A DNA stretch of 64,000 bases from Kitasatospora humi (GTDB lineage: Bacteria > Actinomycetota > Actinomycetes > Streptomycetales > Streptomycetaceae). Numbering within the stretch: the stretch's first letter is position 1; the number at the start of each line of letters is the position of its first letter. Both the position numbers and the translations under genes were made by a program. Location of the stretch: assembly GCF_020907985.1 (NCBI RefSeq), contig NZ_JAJJPA010000002.1, forward strand, positions 186,001-250,000. The letters are read 5' to 3'. Of the stretch, positions 41,882-51,099 are shown piece by piece. The notes under the pieces are model-generated. The model was given only the letters and a program-made list of their open reading frames with translations. It was not told where the DNA came from and searched no databases.

Positions 41882-43684
41882 ATGAGCACGCGACCCGCCC
41901 TGACCACTGACGGCCGCCGTTTCCTGCGCGGCGGTAGCGAGCACCGCGTGGTCTCCGCCGCCGTGCACTACTTCCGCATCCATCCCGACCTGTGGCGCGA
42001 CCGCCTGGAGCGCGTGCGCGCGATGGGCTGCAACACGGTCGAGCTGTACATCGCCTGGAACTTCCACCAGCCCACCCCCGAGGCGGCCCGCTTCGACGGC
42101 CGGCAGGACGTGGCCGCCTTCATCCGCGAGGCCGACGCGCTCGGCCTGGACGTGATCGCCCGCCCCGGCCCCTACATCTGCGCCGAATGGGACCTCGGCG
42201 GGCTCCCCGCCTGGCTGCTCGCCGACGACTCGATGCGGCTGCGCACCTCCGACCCCGCCTACCTGGCCGCCGTCGACCGCTGGTTCGACCAGCTGATCCC
42301 GCTGCTCGCGGACCTCCAGGCCTCGCGCGGCGGCCCGATCGTCGCCGTCCAGGTGGAGAACGAGTACGGCAGCTACGGCAACGACGCCGCGTACCTGGAG
42401 CACCTGAAGGACGGCCTGATCGCGCGCGGCATCGACTGCCTGCTGTTCACCTCCGACGGCCCCGAGTCGCGGATGTTCGCCGGCGGCATCCTGCCGGGGG
42501 TGCTGGCCACCGCCAACTTCGGCTCGCGCCCGGCCGAGGCGTTCGACGTCCTCGCCAAGCTCCAGCCCGACGCTCCGCTGGTGTGCATGGAGTTCTGGAA
42601 CGGCTGGTTCGACCACTTCGGCGAGCCGCACCACGTGCGGGACGCCGCCGACGCCGCCGAGGCACTGGACGGCATCCTGGCCGCCGGGGGCTCGGTCAAC
42701 ATCTACATGGGCCACGGCGGCACCAACTTCGAGTGGTGGGCGGGCGCCAACCACACCGGCAAGACCCTCAATGACCCCGGTTACCAGCCCACCGTCACCA
42801 GCTACGACTACGACGCGCCGATCGGCGAGGCCGGCGAGCTGACCGCGAAGTTCCACGCCTTCCGTGAGGTGATCGGCCGCTATCTGCCGGTGCCGGAGGC
42901 CGAGTTGCCGGGGCAGCCGGCACGGGTCGCCCCGCAGGCCGTCCCCGCCACCCGGATCGCCGCCCTGCGCGACAGCCTGGACCTGCTCTCCGTCGTGAAG
43001 CAGCGCCCGGCACCGGAGCCGATGGAGAAGCTCGGCCAGTCGTACGGGCTCATCCACTACCGGCACCGCGTCACCGGGCCCGCCGGCCGGGCCGTGCTGA
43101 CCGTCGACGGCATCCGGGACCTGGCGCAGGTCTTCCTCGACGGGCGGCTGGTGGGCGTGCTGGAGCGCGACAACCCGTCCCCGACGCTGGAGTTGACGAT
43201 CCCCCAGGGCGGCGCTGAGCTGGAGATCCTGGTCGAGCCGTTCGGCCGGGTCAACTACGGCCCGCACCTGGTCGACCGCAAGGGCCTCATCGCCGGCGTG
43301 CGCCTGGACTACCAGCACCTGTTCGGCTGGGAGATCCGGACGCTGCCGCTCGACGACCTGACCGCCCTGCCCACCACCCCGGACGCCGGCACCGCGGCGG
43401 GCCCGGCGTTCCACCACGCGGTCGTCGAGCTCCCGGAGGCGGCCGACGCCTTCCTCGCCATCCCCGGCAGCGGCCGCACCCTGGTCTGGGTCAACGGCTT
43501 CCTCCTCGGCCGACTGCGGACCGAGAAGGGCCCCCAAATCACGCTGTACGCACCCGGGCCGCTGTGGCGGACGGGTGCCAACGACGTCCTCGTGCTCGAC
43601 CTCGCCGGCAGGACCGAGCCGCTCACCGTCGAACTGCGGGACCAGCCCGACCTCGGACCGACCGCCCCGGCACCCCAGGGCTGA
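41882..43684 (+). CDS. GH35 beta-galactosidase (cytoplasmic)
   Basis: A 600-residue enzyme with no signal peptide. The barrel carries GGPIVAVQVENEYGSYG with acid/base Glu161 and VCMEFWNGWFDHFG with nucleophile Glu237, plus the family N-terminus VVSAAVHYFRIHPDLWRDRL. C-terminal jelly-roll domains follow (VDGIRDLAQVFLDGRLVGVL, TLVWVNGFLLGRL). It should hydrolyse imported beta-galactosides. It is the fourth gene of the ROK-controlled operon, so uptake and intracellular hydrolysis are coupled. Confidence 0.95.
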   Translation: MSTRPALTTDGRRFLRGGSEHRVVSAAVHYFRIHPDLWRDRLERVRAMGCNTVELYIAWNFHQPTPEAARFDGRQDVAAFIREADALGLDVIARPGPYICAEWDLGGLPAWLLADDSMRLRTSDPAYLAAVDRWFDQLIPLLADLQASRGGPIVAVQVENEYGSYGNDAAYLEHLKDGLIARGIDCLLFTSDGPESRMFAGGILPGVLATANFGSRPAEAFDVLAKLQPDAPLVCMEFWNGWFDHFGEPHHVRDAADAAEALDGILAAGGSVNIYMGHGGTNFEWWAGANHTGKTLNDPGYQPTVTSYDYDAPIGEAGELTAKFHAFREVIGRYLPVPEAELPGQPARVAPQAVPATRIAALRDSLDLLSVVKQRPAPEPMEKLGQSYGLIHYRHRVTGPAGRAVLTVDGIRDLAQVFLDGRLVGVLERDNPSPTLELTIPQGGAELEILVEPFGRVNYGPHLVDRKGLIAGVRLDYQHLFGWEIRTLPLDDLTALPTTPDAGTAAGPAFHHAVVELPEAADAFLAIPGSGRTLVWVNGFLLGRLRTEKGPQITLYAPGPLWRTGANDVLVLDLAGRTEPLTVELRDQPDLGPTAPAPQG

Positions 43685-43704
43685 CCGGGCACGACTCCGA
43701 CCGA

Positions 43705-43761
43705 GCCCGCCGCGTCCGGAAGGCCGACGCCGCTGCGCCGCTCCTTCCGGACGAGGCGGGC
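43705..43761 (+). terminator. Terminator after the GH35 gene
   Basis: GCCCGCCGCGTCCGGAAGG and CCTTCCGGACGAGGCGGGC pair at 18 of 19 positions around a 19-nt loop, 20 bp after the stop. It likely ends the ABC/beta-galactosidase operon. Confidence 0.75.
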
Positions 43762-43867
43762 CCACCCTGATGCCCCGGTCCCCGGGGCATCACAGACCAC
43801 TCTCCAGTTCCGCACGCCCCCACCCGAGGGGTCCGCCAATGTGCCCCTCCACGGAAAAGGAGTACCA

Positions 43868-46342
43868 GTGTCCGCTCCCCCGAGAAGGCTCGTCAGTGCC
43901 TTCACCGCCACCGCGCTCGCCGTCCTCGGTACCGGCGCAGTGGCATCCGCCCCGGCGTCCGCCGCGACACCCGCTCCCGGTTACACGCTCTCCGTCGGTG
44001 CCACGGGCTCGTACGCCTACCCGGACGACACGCCGGCCAATGCCTACACCGACAAGGACGGGACGTTCTACTTCCAGGAGTCGGTCTCGGCCTACGGTGC
44101 GCACGACGGCCGTCAGTGGAGCTTCTACTCCGGCAGCGACTTCGACACCGCCACCTACGACAGCGCGCTCAGCGAGGCCGTCGACCCCGCCAATCCGAAC
44201 GACAGCAGTGGTGACACCACGTGGCGGTGCAACAACAGCCCCACCGGCCTGCAGGCCAGCTACGCGCCGCAGGGCTCGGGCTACGCGCAGAAGAACTACT
44301 GCGACCTGTCCAGTGTCTGGGTCGACCCGGACACCGGGAACTGGTACGGGCTGGTGCACAACGAGTTCACCCCGCAGCCCTTCGGCGACGGCCTGCACTA
44401 CGACGCGATCGACTACGCGGTCTCCACCGACCAGGGCAAGACCTGGTCCATCAAGGACCATGTGATCACCTCGCCCTACAGCACCGTGCGCGGTGACACC
44501 ACCGCGTTCCCGCAGCAGACCTTCGACTACGGCGACGGTGACCAGCGCCTGTTCGTGGACACCGCCTCCGGCTACTTCTACGTCTTCTACGGCTCCCGGA
44601 TCGTCGACAAGGGCGGCAGCTGGGGCGACTTCATGGAGCACGTGGCGCGGGCCCCGATCTCCGCGAAGATGGCGCCCGGCAGCTGGCAGAAGTGGTACGA
44701 CGGCAAGTGGTCGCAGCCCGGCATCGGCGGCAAGGAGAGCGACATGATGCCGGCCGACGCCACCAACCCGACCGGCTACCTGCCACCCGCCAAGGAGTAC
44801 AACCCGGCGAACCCCGGCACGGTCAGCCGGCAGATCGCCGCCGGCACCCTGCAGCCCACCTCGCCGCTGTTCGTCATGAACGTCAGCTACGACGCCTACC
44901 TGGGCCTCTACCTGGGCACCCCGCAGGCCGTCGACCAGAGCGGCAACGCCCCGCAGCAGATCTACGCCACCAAGGACCTCACCACCCAGAAGTGGACCCT
45001 GCTCGGCGACACCGGCGGCTACCACACCGCCTCCTGGTACCGCTGGTTCCTGGACAGCGCCAACCTGACCAACTCCACCATCATCGGCCGCGACGCCCGC
45101 CTCTACTGCTCGTTCGGGTGCTCCAACGGCTCGTCGGGTGAGTACGTCGACCTGACCATCGGCTCGTCCAAGCCGGCCGCGCCGCCGGTCGACCTGACGA
45201 AGACGTACCGGATCCGGAACACGGACGGCCGGGTCCTCGCCCAGGTGGCCGGCAGCTCCGCGACGACCTCCCTGGCGCACCCCACCAACGCCGCCGCGGA
45301 GTCTTGGAGCTTCCTGTCCGACGGCGACGGTTCCTACCGCGTCGTCAACGCCGCCAGCGGGCAGCTGCTGGGCGTCGACTCCACCTCGACGGCCGGCCGG
45401 GCCTGGGGCGCCGGACTGACCGTCACCGGCGCCGCCGGCGGCAACGCCACCGTCGGCCAGCAGTGGTTCATCCTGCGCAGCGCCGCGAAGCAGTACGGCG
45501 GCTACCAGTTGGTCAACCGCTACAGCGGCCTGGTGATCGGCATGTCCGGCGACGCGGGCCGGCTCACCGAGACCACGCCCGCCCGCTCCTGGACCGACAC
45601 CACCGGCGGCCAGGTCGGCGGCGGGCGCACCGCCGCCGAGCAGACCCTGACCTTCACCGCGACCGGCACGGCCCCCGAGGCGGTCGTGATCACCGGCCCC
45701 GGCGACCAGTCCGGCGCCGCCGGCAAGGCCGTCTCGGTGCAGCTGACCGCGACCGACAACACCGGTAAGCCGCTGACCTTCTCGGCGACCGGCCTGCCCG
45801 CCGGGCTGTCCATCAGCCCCTCGGGCCTGATCACGGGCACCCCGAGCACGGCCGGCGTCTCCACCGTCACGGTCACCGCCTCGTCCGGCACCGCCCACGC
45901 CTCGGCCTCCTTCGACTGGACCGTCGCCACCGACCTCAGCGGGAACCACACGCTGACCACCGGCGGCAAGGCACTGGACGACGCCGACCACAGCACCGCC
46001 GCCGGCAATCAGCTCATCACCTGGAGTGCGAGCGGCGGCAGCGACCAGCGGTGGCAGTTCGTCCGGCAGGCCGACGGTTCGTACGAACTCGTCAACGGCC
46101 TCTCGCAGATGTGCGCCGACGTCAGCGGCGGCTCCACCGACGCGGGCGCCCAGGTGATCCAATGGCCGTGCAGCGGCGCCGCCAACCAGCACTGGAACGT
46201 CAAGCAGCTCCCGAACGGGTCCTACACCGTCAGCTCGGCCAAGAGCGGACTCCTGCTCACCACCGCCTCGACCTCCGACGGCGCCCTGGTGACCCAGCAG
46301 CCGGACACCGGCTCGCCCCTCCAGCAGTGGTCACTCAGCTGA
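43868..46342 (+). CDS. Secreted beta-propeller protein with Ig-like and two RICIN domains
   Basis: 824 residues from GTG 43868 (AAGGAG 5 bp upstream). A Sec signal (LVSAFTATALAVLGTGAVAS to ASA) precedes a ~400-residue domain of repeated beta-blades (YAYPDDTPANAYTDKDGTFY, CDLSSVWVDPDTGNWYGLVH, YDAIDYAVSTDQGKTWSIKD) resembling GH43/sialidase-like propellers. A RICIN lectin domain follows (SYRVVNAASGQLLGVDSTST), then a putative Ig domain (TGPGDQSGAAGKAVSVQLTA, GLPAGLSISPSGLITGTPST) and a second RICIN (HTLTTGGKALDDADH to PDTGSPLQQWSLS). The catalytic residues and substrate are not identified. It follows the galactoside operon with its own spacing and terminator. A decayed relative of its lectin part lies at 33.8 kb. 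Confidence 0.8.
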   Translation: MSAPPRRLVSAFTATALAVLGTGAVASAPASAATPAPGYTLSVGATGSYAYPDDTPANAYTDKDGTFYFQESVSAYGAHDGRQWSFYSGSDFDTATYDSALSEAVDPANPNDSSGDTTWRCNNSPTGLQASYAPQGSGYAQKNYCDLSSVWVDPDTGNWYGLVHNEFTPQPFGDGLHYDAIDYAVSTDQGKTWSIKDHVITSPYSTVRGDTTAFPQQTFDYGDGDQRLFVDTASGYFYVFYGSRIVDKGGSWGDFMEHVARAPISAKMAPGSWQKWYDGKWSQPGIGGKESDMMPADATNPTGYLPPAKEYNPANPGTVSRQIAAGTLQPTSPLFVMNVSYDAYLGLYLGTPQAVDQSGNAPQQIYATKDLTTQKWTLLGDTGGYHTASWYRWFLDSANLTNSTIIGRDARLYCSFGCSNGSSGEYVDLTIGSSKPAAPPVDLTKTYRIRNTDGRVLAQVAGSSATTSLAHPTNAAAESWSFLSDGDGSYRVVNAASGQLLGVDSTSTAGRAWGAGLTVTGAAGGNATVGQQWFILRSAAKQYGGYQLVNRYSGLVIGMSGDAGRLTETTPARSWTDTTGGQVGGGRTAAEQTLTFTATGTAPEAVVITGPGDQSGAAGKAVSVQLTATDNTGKPLTFSATGLPAGLSISPSGLITGTPSTAGVSTVTVTASSGTAHASASFDWTVATDLSGNHTLTTGGKALDDADHSTAAGNQLITWSASGGSDQRWQFVRQADGSYELVNGLSQMCADVSGGSTDAGAQVIQWPCSGAANQHWNVKQLPNGSYTVSSAKSGLLLTTASTSDGALVTQQPDTGSPLQQWSLS

Positions 46343-46377
46343 GCCACCTCGCCCGCCGCAGAGCGCGGGCCTGAACG

Positions 46378-46412
46378 CCTGGTCCCCGGGTGCACCGCAC
46401 CCGGGGACCAGG
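46378..46412 (+). terminator. 16-bp perfect hairpin after propeller/RICIN gene
   Basis: CCTGGTCCCCGGGTGC and GCACCCGGGGACCAGG pair around a 3-nt loop, 36 bp after the stop codon. Confidence 0.8.
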
Positions 46413-46443
46413 TGTCACCGCCGCGCGCCGCGCGGGTCGCGCT

Positions 46444-46720
46444 TCAGATCCTGGGGGTCGTGTCAGGCGTGGTGGTGATGCGGATCGTCCCGGCCGCCAG
46501 GCCCGGGGCGGTTGCGGTGATGGTGATCGTGCCGGGGCGGCGCTCGGCCCGTACGAGTGCGGTGGCGATGCCGGCGGTGGCGGGGGCGGGGTTGGCGTTG
46601 ATGCCGGCATCGCCGATCAGTCGGCCAGCGCCGCTCACGTTGAAGGTCACCTGGACGTCGTTGCCCGGGACGGTGGTGCCGTTCGCGTCGACGATCGTCG
46701 CGCGACCGCGCCTCTGCGCG
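46444..46720 (-). pseudogene. 3' remnant of a GH2 beta-galactosidase gene
   Basis: The minus strand encodes RATIVDANGTTVPGNDVQVT followed by FNVSGAGRLIGDAGINANPA and ITITATAPGLAAGTIRITTT, then a stop at 46444. This is the terminal Ig-like module of large GH2 beta-galactosidases. Nothing upstream continues the barrel, so it is a truncated 3' end. It sits next to intact galactoside genes, suggesting loss of a former neighbour. Confidence 0.65.
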
Positions 46721-46951
46721 CCGGAGCCGATGGCGGCTGCCCACCGGGGCGGGGGAGTGGATGGTTGCAGGGGTCACCGCTCCGGTAGCAGCCGCTGGCG
46801 ACCATCGAGATGCGCAGGGATCACCGCGAACTTGGCCACCGGCGAAGCCCGTTGTCCTTCCGATGCGCTCACATCGCACCAACGGGCCACCCGGTGGGGA
46901 CCTACGGGTCAAGGCTCTGCAAGCCCTGAACCACTGGGTGGTGCGTCTAGG

Positions 46952-47390
46952 TCAGCGATCTGGACGCGAACTGGAAGGGTCGGCGCCGACATCATCAGAC
47001 GCAGGGAACGATGGCGATCCGGCCACGCTACGAGCACTGCGCCCGGCCGCCTGGGTAGCCAGCAGGTCCTGCAGCCGGGCGTGCCGGAACTGATAGAAGG
47101 GCCCGGCTGTGCGCAACACGTGGCGCGCCCGAGCGTCTTCGAAGAAGTCCATCTTGTGGGCCGGGCGGTCCCCCCGATGCACCATGACAGTGAGATAGGC
47201 GTCCATGGCCGTGACCAACGTCAACGTACCGGCGCCTGCCGCGCCCGCCTCGAGCTCCCGCACCGCGCCGAACGCGATCGATGACACCGCCGCCGCACCG
47301 GTGCCGACCACGAGAGGAAACGCGGCCAGGAAGCCCGCCGTGGTCCGTCGCACTCGTCCGAGTGCGACAGCCGGGGTCACCGGGTAGTCG
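46952..47390 (-). pseudogene. C-terminal remnant of a NACHT-type membrane NTPase
   Basis: The minus-strand frame contains two hydrophobic segments (TTAGFLAAFPLVVGTGAAAV and LTLVTAMDAYLTVMVHRG) and then DFFEDARARHVLRTAGPFYQ joined to FRHARLQDLLATQ. The YQFRHARLQDLLA ending is characteristic of the C-terminus of actinobacterial NACHT NTPases. The NACHT domain itself is absent, and upstream sequence is not homologous. It is probably a decayed conflict-system or regulatory NTPase gene. Confidence 0.6.
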
Positions 47391-47632
47391 TTGAGTTCCG
47401 GATCGCCGCGCAGTACGGTCGGTGAACGGCTGGCGACTGGAATGACGATCCTGGATCGCGGGGTCGAGGCGGTGCCCGAACGGGTGCCGGGCGGCGAGCC
47501 GGCCAAGGCCGATCTCGCCAGAGAACGAACGCGGTTCCCGGTCACGAACACCACCAGCGCGTTCTCGCCGGCAGCGGCCTTCCGCACCAAGCGATGGTCC
47601 CTGCGGCCGGACTCTTCGATCGAGGAGGGGCC

Positions 47633-47827
47633 GTCGGCAAGGCCCACGCGGTCCTCGACACCGGGCACGGCACTCTGGTGAGCCGCCGTGCCGCCGCTCA
47701 CCGCAACCCCGATGACCCGCCGGTGCCGGAGATCGGTGACGAGTTTTCGGCCGGCCGGGCGCTGGTCGACCTGGGGGAGCGGCTGCCGCGGGCCAGGCGG
47801 GCCGGGCGGGCCGGGCGGGCCAGGTGA
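47633..47827 (+). pseudogene. DUF1876 domain remnant
   Basis: The plus strand encodes KAHAVLDTGHGTLVSRRAAA, HRNPDDPPVPEIGDEFSAGR and ALVDLGERLP. This is the second half of the small DUF1876 (dsRNA-binding-like) domain, lacking its N-terminal strands. The frame runs on into a GC-rich repeat. It is likely a 5'-truncated gene fragment. Confidence 0.55.
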
Positions 47828-47843
47828 GCCAGGCGGGCCGGGC
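47790..47843. repeat. Six tandem 9-bp GC-rich repeats
   Basis: Six units of the type GGGCCGGGC (variants GGGCCAGGC, GGGCCAGGT, GAGCCAGGC) run head to tail at the end of the DUF1876 remnant. It is a slippage-type microrepeat, consistent with non-functional sequence. Confidence 0.8.
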
Positions 47844-47909
47844 GGGCATGAGCGCCACCGGGGCCTGAAACGCGCCGTCCGGGAGCGGGAGCCGGCATGT
47901 CGGCTGGTG

Positions 47910-48875
47910 TCAGCGGGTCGGTTCGTCGGTGGTCCGGATCACGCGGCCGCTGATGTCCGTTGGTTTGATCCGGATCCACAGGTCCCGCTCGCCGCCCGCC
48001 CATGGCGACGGCTTGTCCCGTTGCTTCAGGTGGGCCAGCGCCGGGCGGTCGTCGATCCGCTCGGCGGTGCCGGTGGCCAGCACGCTCCAGCCGGTGCGCT
48101 GCACCTCGTCTATCCGGTCGACCTCGAAGGCGACGCGCTGACCGACGGCGGCGGCCAGCGGGCCCTCGGCGGCCGTCCGGAAGATCAGGGTGCCGTCCAG
48201 CACCCAGTAGTTGACCGGGAGGACGACGGGACCCGCCGCTGTGCCGAGGGCCACCCGGCCGACACCGTCGGTCGCCAGTCGCTCCCAGCATTCGGCACGT
48301 GCCAGCTCCTCCAGTACCGGGTGCGCGGCGGCGCCGGCTCGGCCGGGCGGCAGGTCGAGTCCGCCGCCCAGCAACTGGTCGACCGACGTGCCCAGTACGG
48401 CGGCCAGCCTGGCCAGTGCTCCCCGCTCGACCTCGGTGGGCGAGGTCTCCAGGTACTCCAGGTACGGCACCGCCATGCCAGCCTGGACTGCGGTTTGTTC
48501 TCGGCTGAGTCCCAGTTGCTCGCGACGCAGCGCCACTCGCCTGCCGAGGTCGCCGGGGCTGCTCGGCCTGGCTCGCGCCGGACCGCCGTCGGCGGGCTCC
48601 CCGGCGCCGGCCTGGTCGCCGCGCTCCGCTGTCGAGGGGGCGTGCGGCCGGCCGGACGGCTGGTGCGGGTGACCGCTCGCGTCCTGGCCGGTGAAGTGGT
48701 GCAGGTGAGTGTCCGGACCGGGGAAGAACAGGGTGGAGTGCCCGGTGTCCGACCACAGGACTTCCCAGGGCGGTTCACCGTCCACGCGGTGCAGCGCGAT
48801 CACCTCCCCGTCGCGCCGCGGTACGCCGGGGCGGGTGCCTTCCACGATGACGCGGTCTCCGGTGGCGGCTCTCAT
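47910..48875 (-). CDS. DUF1918 - HTH - pyridoxamine-oxidase-like fusion protein
   Basis: 321 residues in three parts. Residues 1-60 are DUF1918 (RAATGDRVIVEGTRPGVPRR, PWEVLWSDTGHSTLFFPG). An XRE-type helix-turn-helix lies in the middle (LGRRVALRREQLGLSREQTA, PYLEYLETSPTEVERGALAR). The last 130 residues form a flavin-binding split-barrel of the pyridoxamine 5'-phosphate oxidase type (GRVALGTAAGPVVLPVNYWV, RTGWSVLATGTAERIDDRPA). ATG 48875 has GGAGG 5 bp upstream. It could be a DNA-binding sensor using a flavin or F420-like cofactor. The next gene upstream on the same strand is a universal stress protein, a common pairing in stress clusters. Confidence 0.85.
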   Translation of the reverse strand: MRAATGDRVIVEGTRPGVPRRDGEVIALHRVDGEPPWEVLWSDTGHSTLFFPGPDTHLHHFTGQDASGHPHQPSGRPHAPSTAERGDQAGAGEPADGGPARARPSSPGDLGRRVALRREQLGLSREQTAVQAGMAVPYLEYLETSPTEVERGALARLAAVLGTSVDQLLGGGLDLPPGRAGAAAHPVLEELARAECWERLATDGVGRVALGTAAGPVVLPVNYWVLDGTLIFRTAAEGPLAAAVGQRVAFEVDRIDEVQRTGWSVLATGTAERIDDRPALAHLKQRDKPSPWAGGERDLWIRIKPTDISGRVIRTTDEPTR

Positions 48876-49125
48876 GGCGGCCTCCCAACTGGATCTTTGG
48901 CGGTGGGCGGAATGGCCCTCGGTCGCCGAGCGAATGACGCAGGTTCCTCCGCTCGACTCTCTGCGCTCGATGCTGAGCCACTCCTCGGGATCGGGCATCG
49001 AGTCAAGGTCGGGCATCGAGGACCCGCGGCGCACCACCGCCCGGCCAGCCGGTTCGACGGCTCTCGAAGCGTTTTCGAGCAGTTGGCCGTATCTTCGCCG
49101 TCGATCGACTGATACCCGCTCCGGC

Positions 49126-49992
49126 TCAGTGGTACGGCACCAGCGCGACGGGACAGCGCACGTGGTGGATCACCGCGTGCGCCACCGCTCCGAGGTGCTC
49201 CCCCACGGGGCTGCGACGGTGGCGTGCGCCGATCACCAGCAGTTCGGCCGTTGCCGCGGCGTCCACCAGGGTGATTCCGGCGTGACCGCGCAGCAGCTCG
49301 GTCGCTGCCGCCAGCTCGGGGTAGCGCTCCTGCCAGGGCCTCACCGCCTCCTCCAGCGCTCGCCGTTCGGGCCCGGCCAGTTCGTCCTCGAGGCCGCCGA
49401 TCGCGCCGAAGTGCATGTACTCCGTACCGGCCGGCGGACCCCAGGCGTGGACCACGGTCAGTGGAGCCCCGCGCAAGGCGGCTGTCTCGAAGGCGAAGGC
49501 CAGTACCTCCTGGCACGGGTGCGCGAGGTCCAGGCCCACGACCAGGCCCCGTTCCGTGCCGCCGTCCGGACCCGGCCGGTCCGCCGTGTCGGACGGCGCA
49601 CGCACCAGCACGAGGGGGCACCTGGCCTTGCCCAGGACCTGCCGGCCCACCGAACCGACCAGGAAGCCGCGCAGCGCGCCGAGCCCGCGCGAGCCGAGCA
49701 CCAGGACCGCGGCCCGGTCCGAGGCGGCCTCCAGCGCGCCGACCGCGTCGTCGTCCGGCAGGTGCGCCGCTCGCACCTCCAGACCGGGCAAACGGGACCG
49801 GACCGCGTCCACCTGCGCGGCCAGCTGCTCACGGCCCCAGCCTTCGGCCTGCCCGGTGCCCAAGGGCCTGCTCGGTCGTGCCTGGAGTATCTCCAACGGA
49901 AGCTCGCGCCGTGCCGCCTCCCGCGCGGCCCACTCGACGGCCGCCCGGCTCGCGTCCGACCCGTCGAATCCGGCGATCACCAGTCTGCCCAC
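49126..49992 (-). CDS. Universal stress protein with two UspA domains
   Basis: 288 residues with tandem UspA domains. The first (RLVIAGFDGSDASRAAVEWA) ends with a good ATP loop VLGSRGLGALRGFLVGSVG (G-x2-G-x9-G-S). The second (RGLVVGLDLAHPCQEVLAFA) has a degenerate loop VIGARHRRSPVGEHLGAVAH. GTG 49992 is used as start. It is upstream of the DUF1918-HTH gene on the same strand. Confidence 0.9.
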   Translation of the reverse strand: MGRLVIAGFDGSDASRAAVEWAAREAARRELPLEILQARPSRPLGTGQAEGWGREQLAAQVDAVRSRLPGLEVRAAHLPDDDAVGALEAASDRAAVLVLGSRGLGALRGFLVGSVGRQVLGKARCPLVLVRAPSDTADRPGPDGGTERGLVVGLDLAHPCQEVLAFAFETAALRGAPLTVVHAWGPPAGTEYMHFGAIGGLEDELAGPERRALEEAVRPWQERYPELAAATELLRGHAGITLVDAAATAELLVIGARHRRSPVGEHLGAVAHAVIHHVRCPVALVPYH

Positions 49993-50518
49993 TGAGCGCC
50001 TCCAGTGTCGGGCTGCTGCTCACAGCGGTGGGTCCCGCTTTCCATCGTGCTCACGGCGCAGTGAGCCGCGCACGCCGATCGTCGGCATCCGGTGGCCACC
50101 CGCTTGGCGCGAGTGCCGGTATCGCCGACTCAGCGGGTCCGGGTCGCCGAGCACGATGGCTCTCGCCTCCCCGCGGTCGGGGCGAACCTGTGGCGGGCCG
50201 CCGGCTCGCCGCCCCGACCGGTGAACAACTGGCCAGCTCCGGAGCCGTCGGCGGATCGGCAGCCGGCCCAGCAGTCGATCTCCGCCCAGTCGCGGTGGTC
50301 CCGTGGCGGCCGCCCCTCATGCGGAACGCCAGACGATCCAGGGTGCCCCGGTGGTCCGGCGCCACGGCGCCGGCGAAGTCGTGCTGGTCGGCAGGCCGGA
50401 GTGCCGCACGCCCCGCGTCATGGGGAGCGGCCCTTTCCCGTGACGACCGGCGGGGCCAGGCTGGAGGTAGCGGTCGGCCGCACAGGCCGGTCGGAGCGGC
50501 ATTTTCAGGAGGTGTGCT
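49993..50518. other. Intergenic, no gene supported
   Basis: This 526-bp stretch separates the stress-protein gene and the flavodoxin gene. Long open frames exist on both strands but none reads like a protein. The AGGAGG at 50508-50513 belongs to the flavodoxin gene. Divergent promoters are expected here. Confidence 0.45.
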
Positions 50519-51028
50519 GTGAAGACGCAGCGGATCCTGGTGGCCTACGGCAGCAAGCACGGTGCGACGGCCGGTATCGCCGAGGAGATCGCCCACACGC
50601 TGGAGGGGGACGGCTTCGAGGCGGCGGTGGTGCCCGCACGGCAAGTGCGCGACGTCGAGGGTTTCGACGCGGTGGTACTGGGCGGCTCGCTCTATGCGGG
50701 CCACTGGCACCGTGATGCCGTGCGCTGTGCCCATCGCAACGAGGAGGCGCTGACGCAGCGGCCGGTGTGGCTGTTCAGCAGCGGCCCGGTGGACAGCTCG
50801 GCCGAGCAGCACGAGATCCCGCCGGTGCGCTCGGCGGCCAAGGAGATGCGCCGCCTGCACGCGAAGGGGCACGCCACCTTCGGCGGCAGCATCACCGCCG
50901 AGACGCCCGGGTTCGTGGCCCGGAGCCTGGTCAAGCACAACAAGGGCGGCGACTTCCGAAACCCGGAGCAGATCCAGCGCTGGGCCCACCGGCTCGGTGA
51001 GGAACTGCGCGCGGGCGAGAACGCCTAG
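50519..51028 (+). CDS. Flavodoxin-domain protein (HemG-like)
   Basis: 169 residues of flavodoxin fold. The FMN phosphate loop is YGSKHGATAGIAEE near the N-terminus, followed by FDAVVLGGSLYAGHWH and WLFSSGPVD, as in oxygen-independent protoporphyrinogen-oxidase-like flavodoxins. GTG 50519 has AGGAGG 5 bp upstream. It lies in a stress-protein neighbourhood, consistent with a redox role. The specific partner is unknown. Confidence 0.9.
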   Translation: MKTQRILVAYGSKHGATAGIAEEIAHTLEGDGFEAAVVPARQVRDVEGFDAVVLGGSLYAGHWHRDAVRCAHRNEEALTQRPVWLFSSGPVDSSAEQHEIPPVRSAAKEMRRLHAKGHATFGGSITAETPGFVARSLVKHNKGGDFRNPEQIQRWAHRLGEELRAGENA

Positions 51029-51099
51029 CCCAGCGTGCCCCCGGTGCGGCACCGAGTCCGATGGCGTCGCGGAAGTGGATCGCGCGCGACTGTGGTCGG

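Noticed and set aside
41528-46192. Large minus-strand frames opposite the GH35 and propeller genes
   Set aside because: Antisense shadows of well-supported plus-strand enzymes.
47790-47843. GC-rich 9-bp repeats as a CRISPR-like or regulatory array
   Set aside because: Units are contiguous with no spacers and lie at the end of a dead gene fragment; simple slippage explains them.
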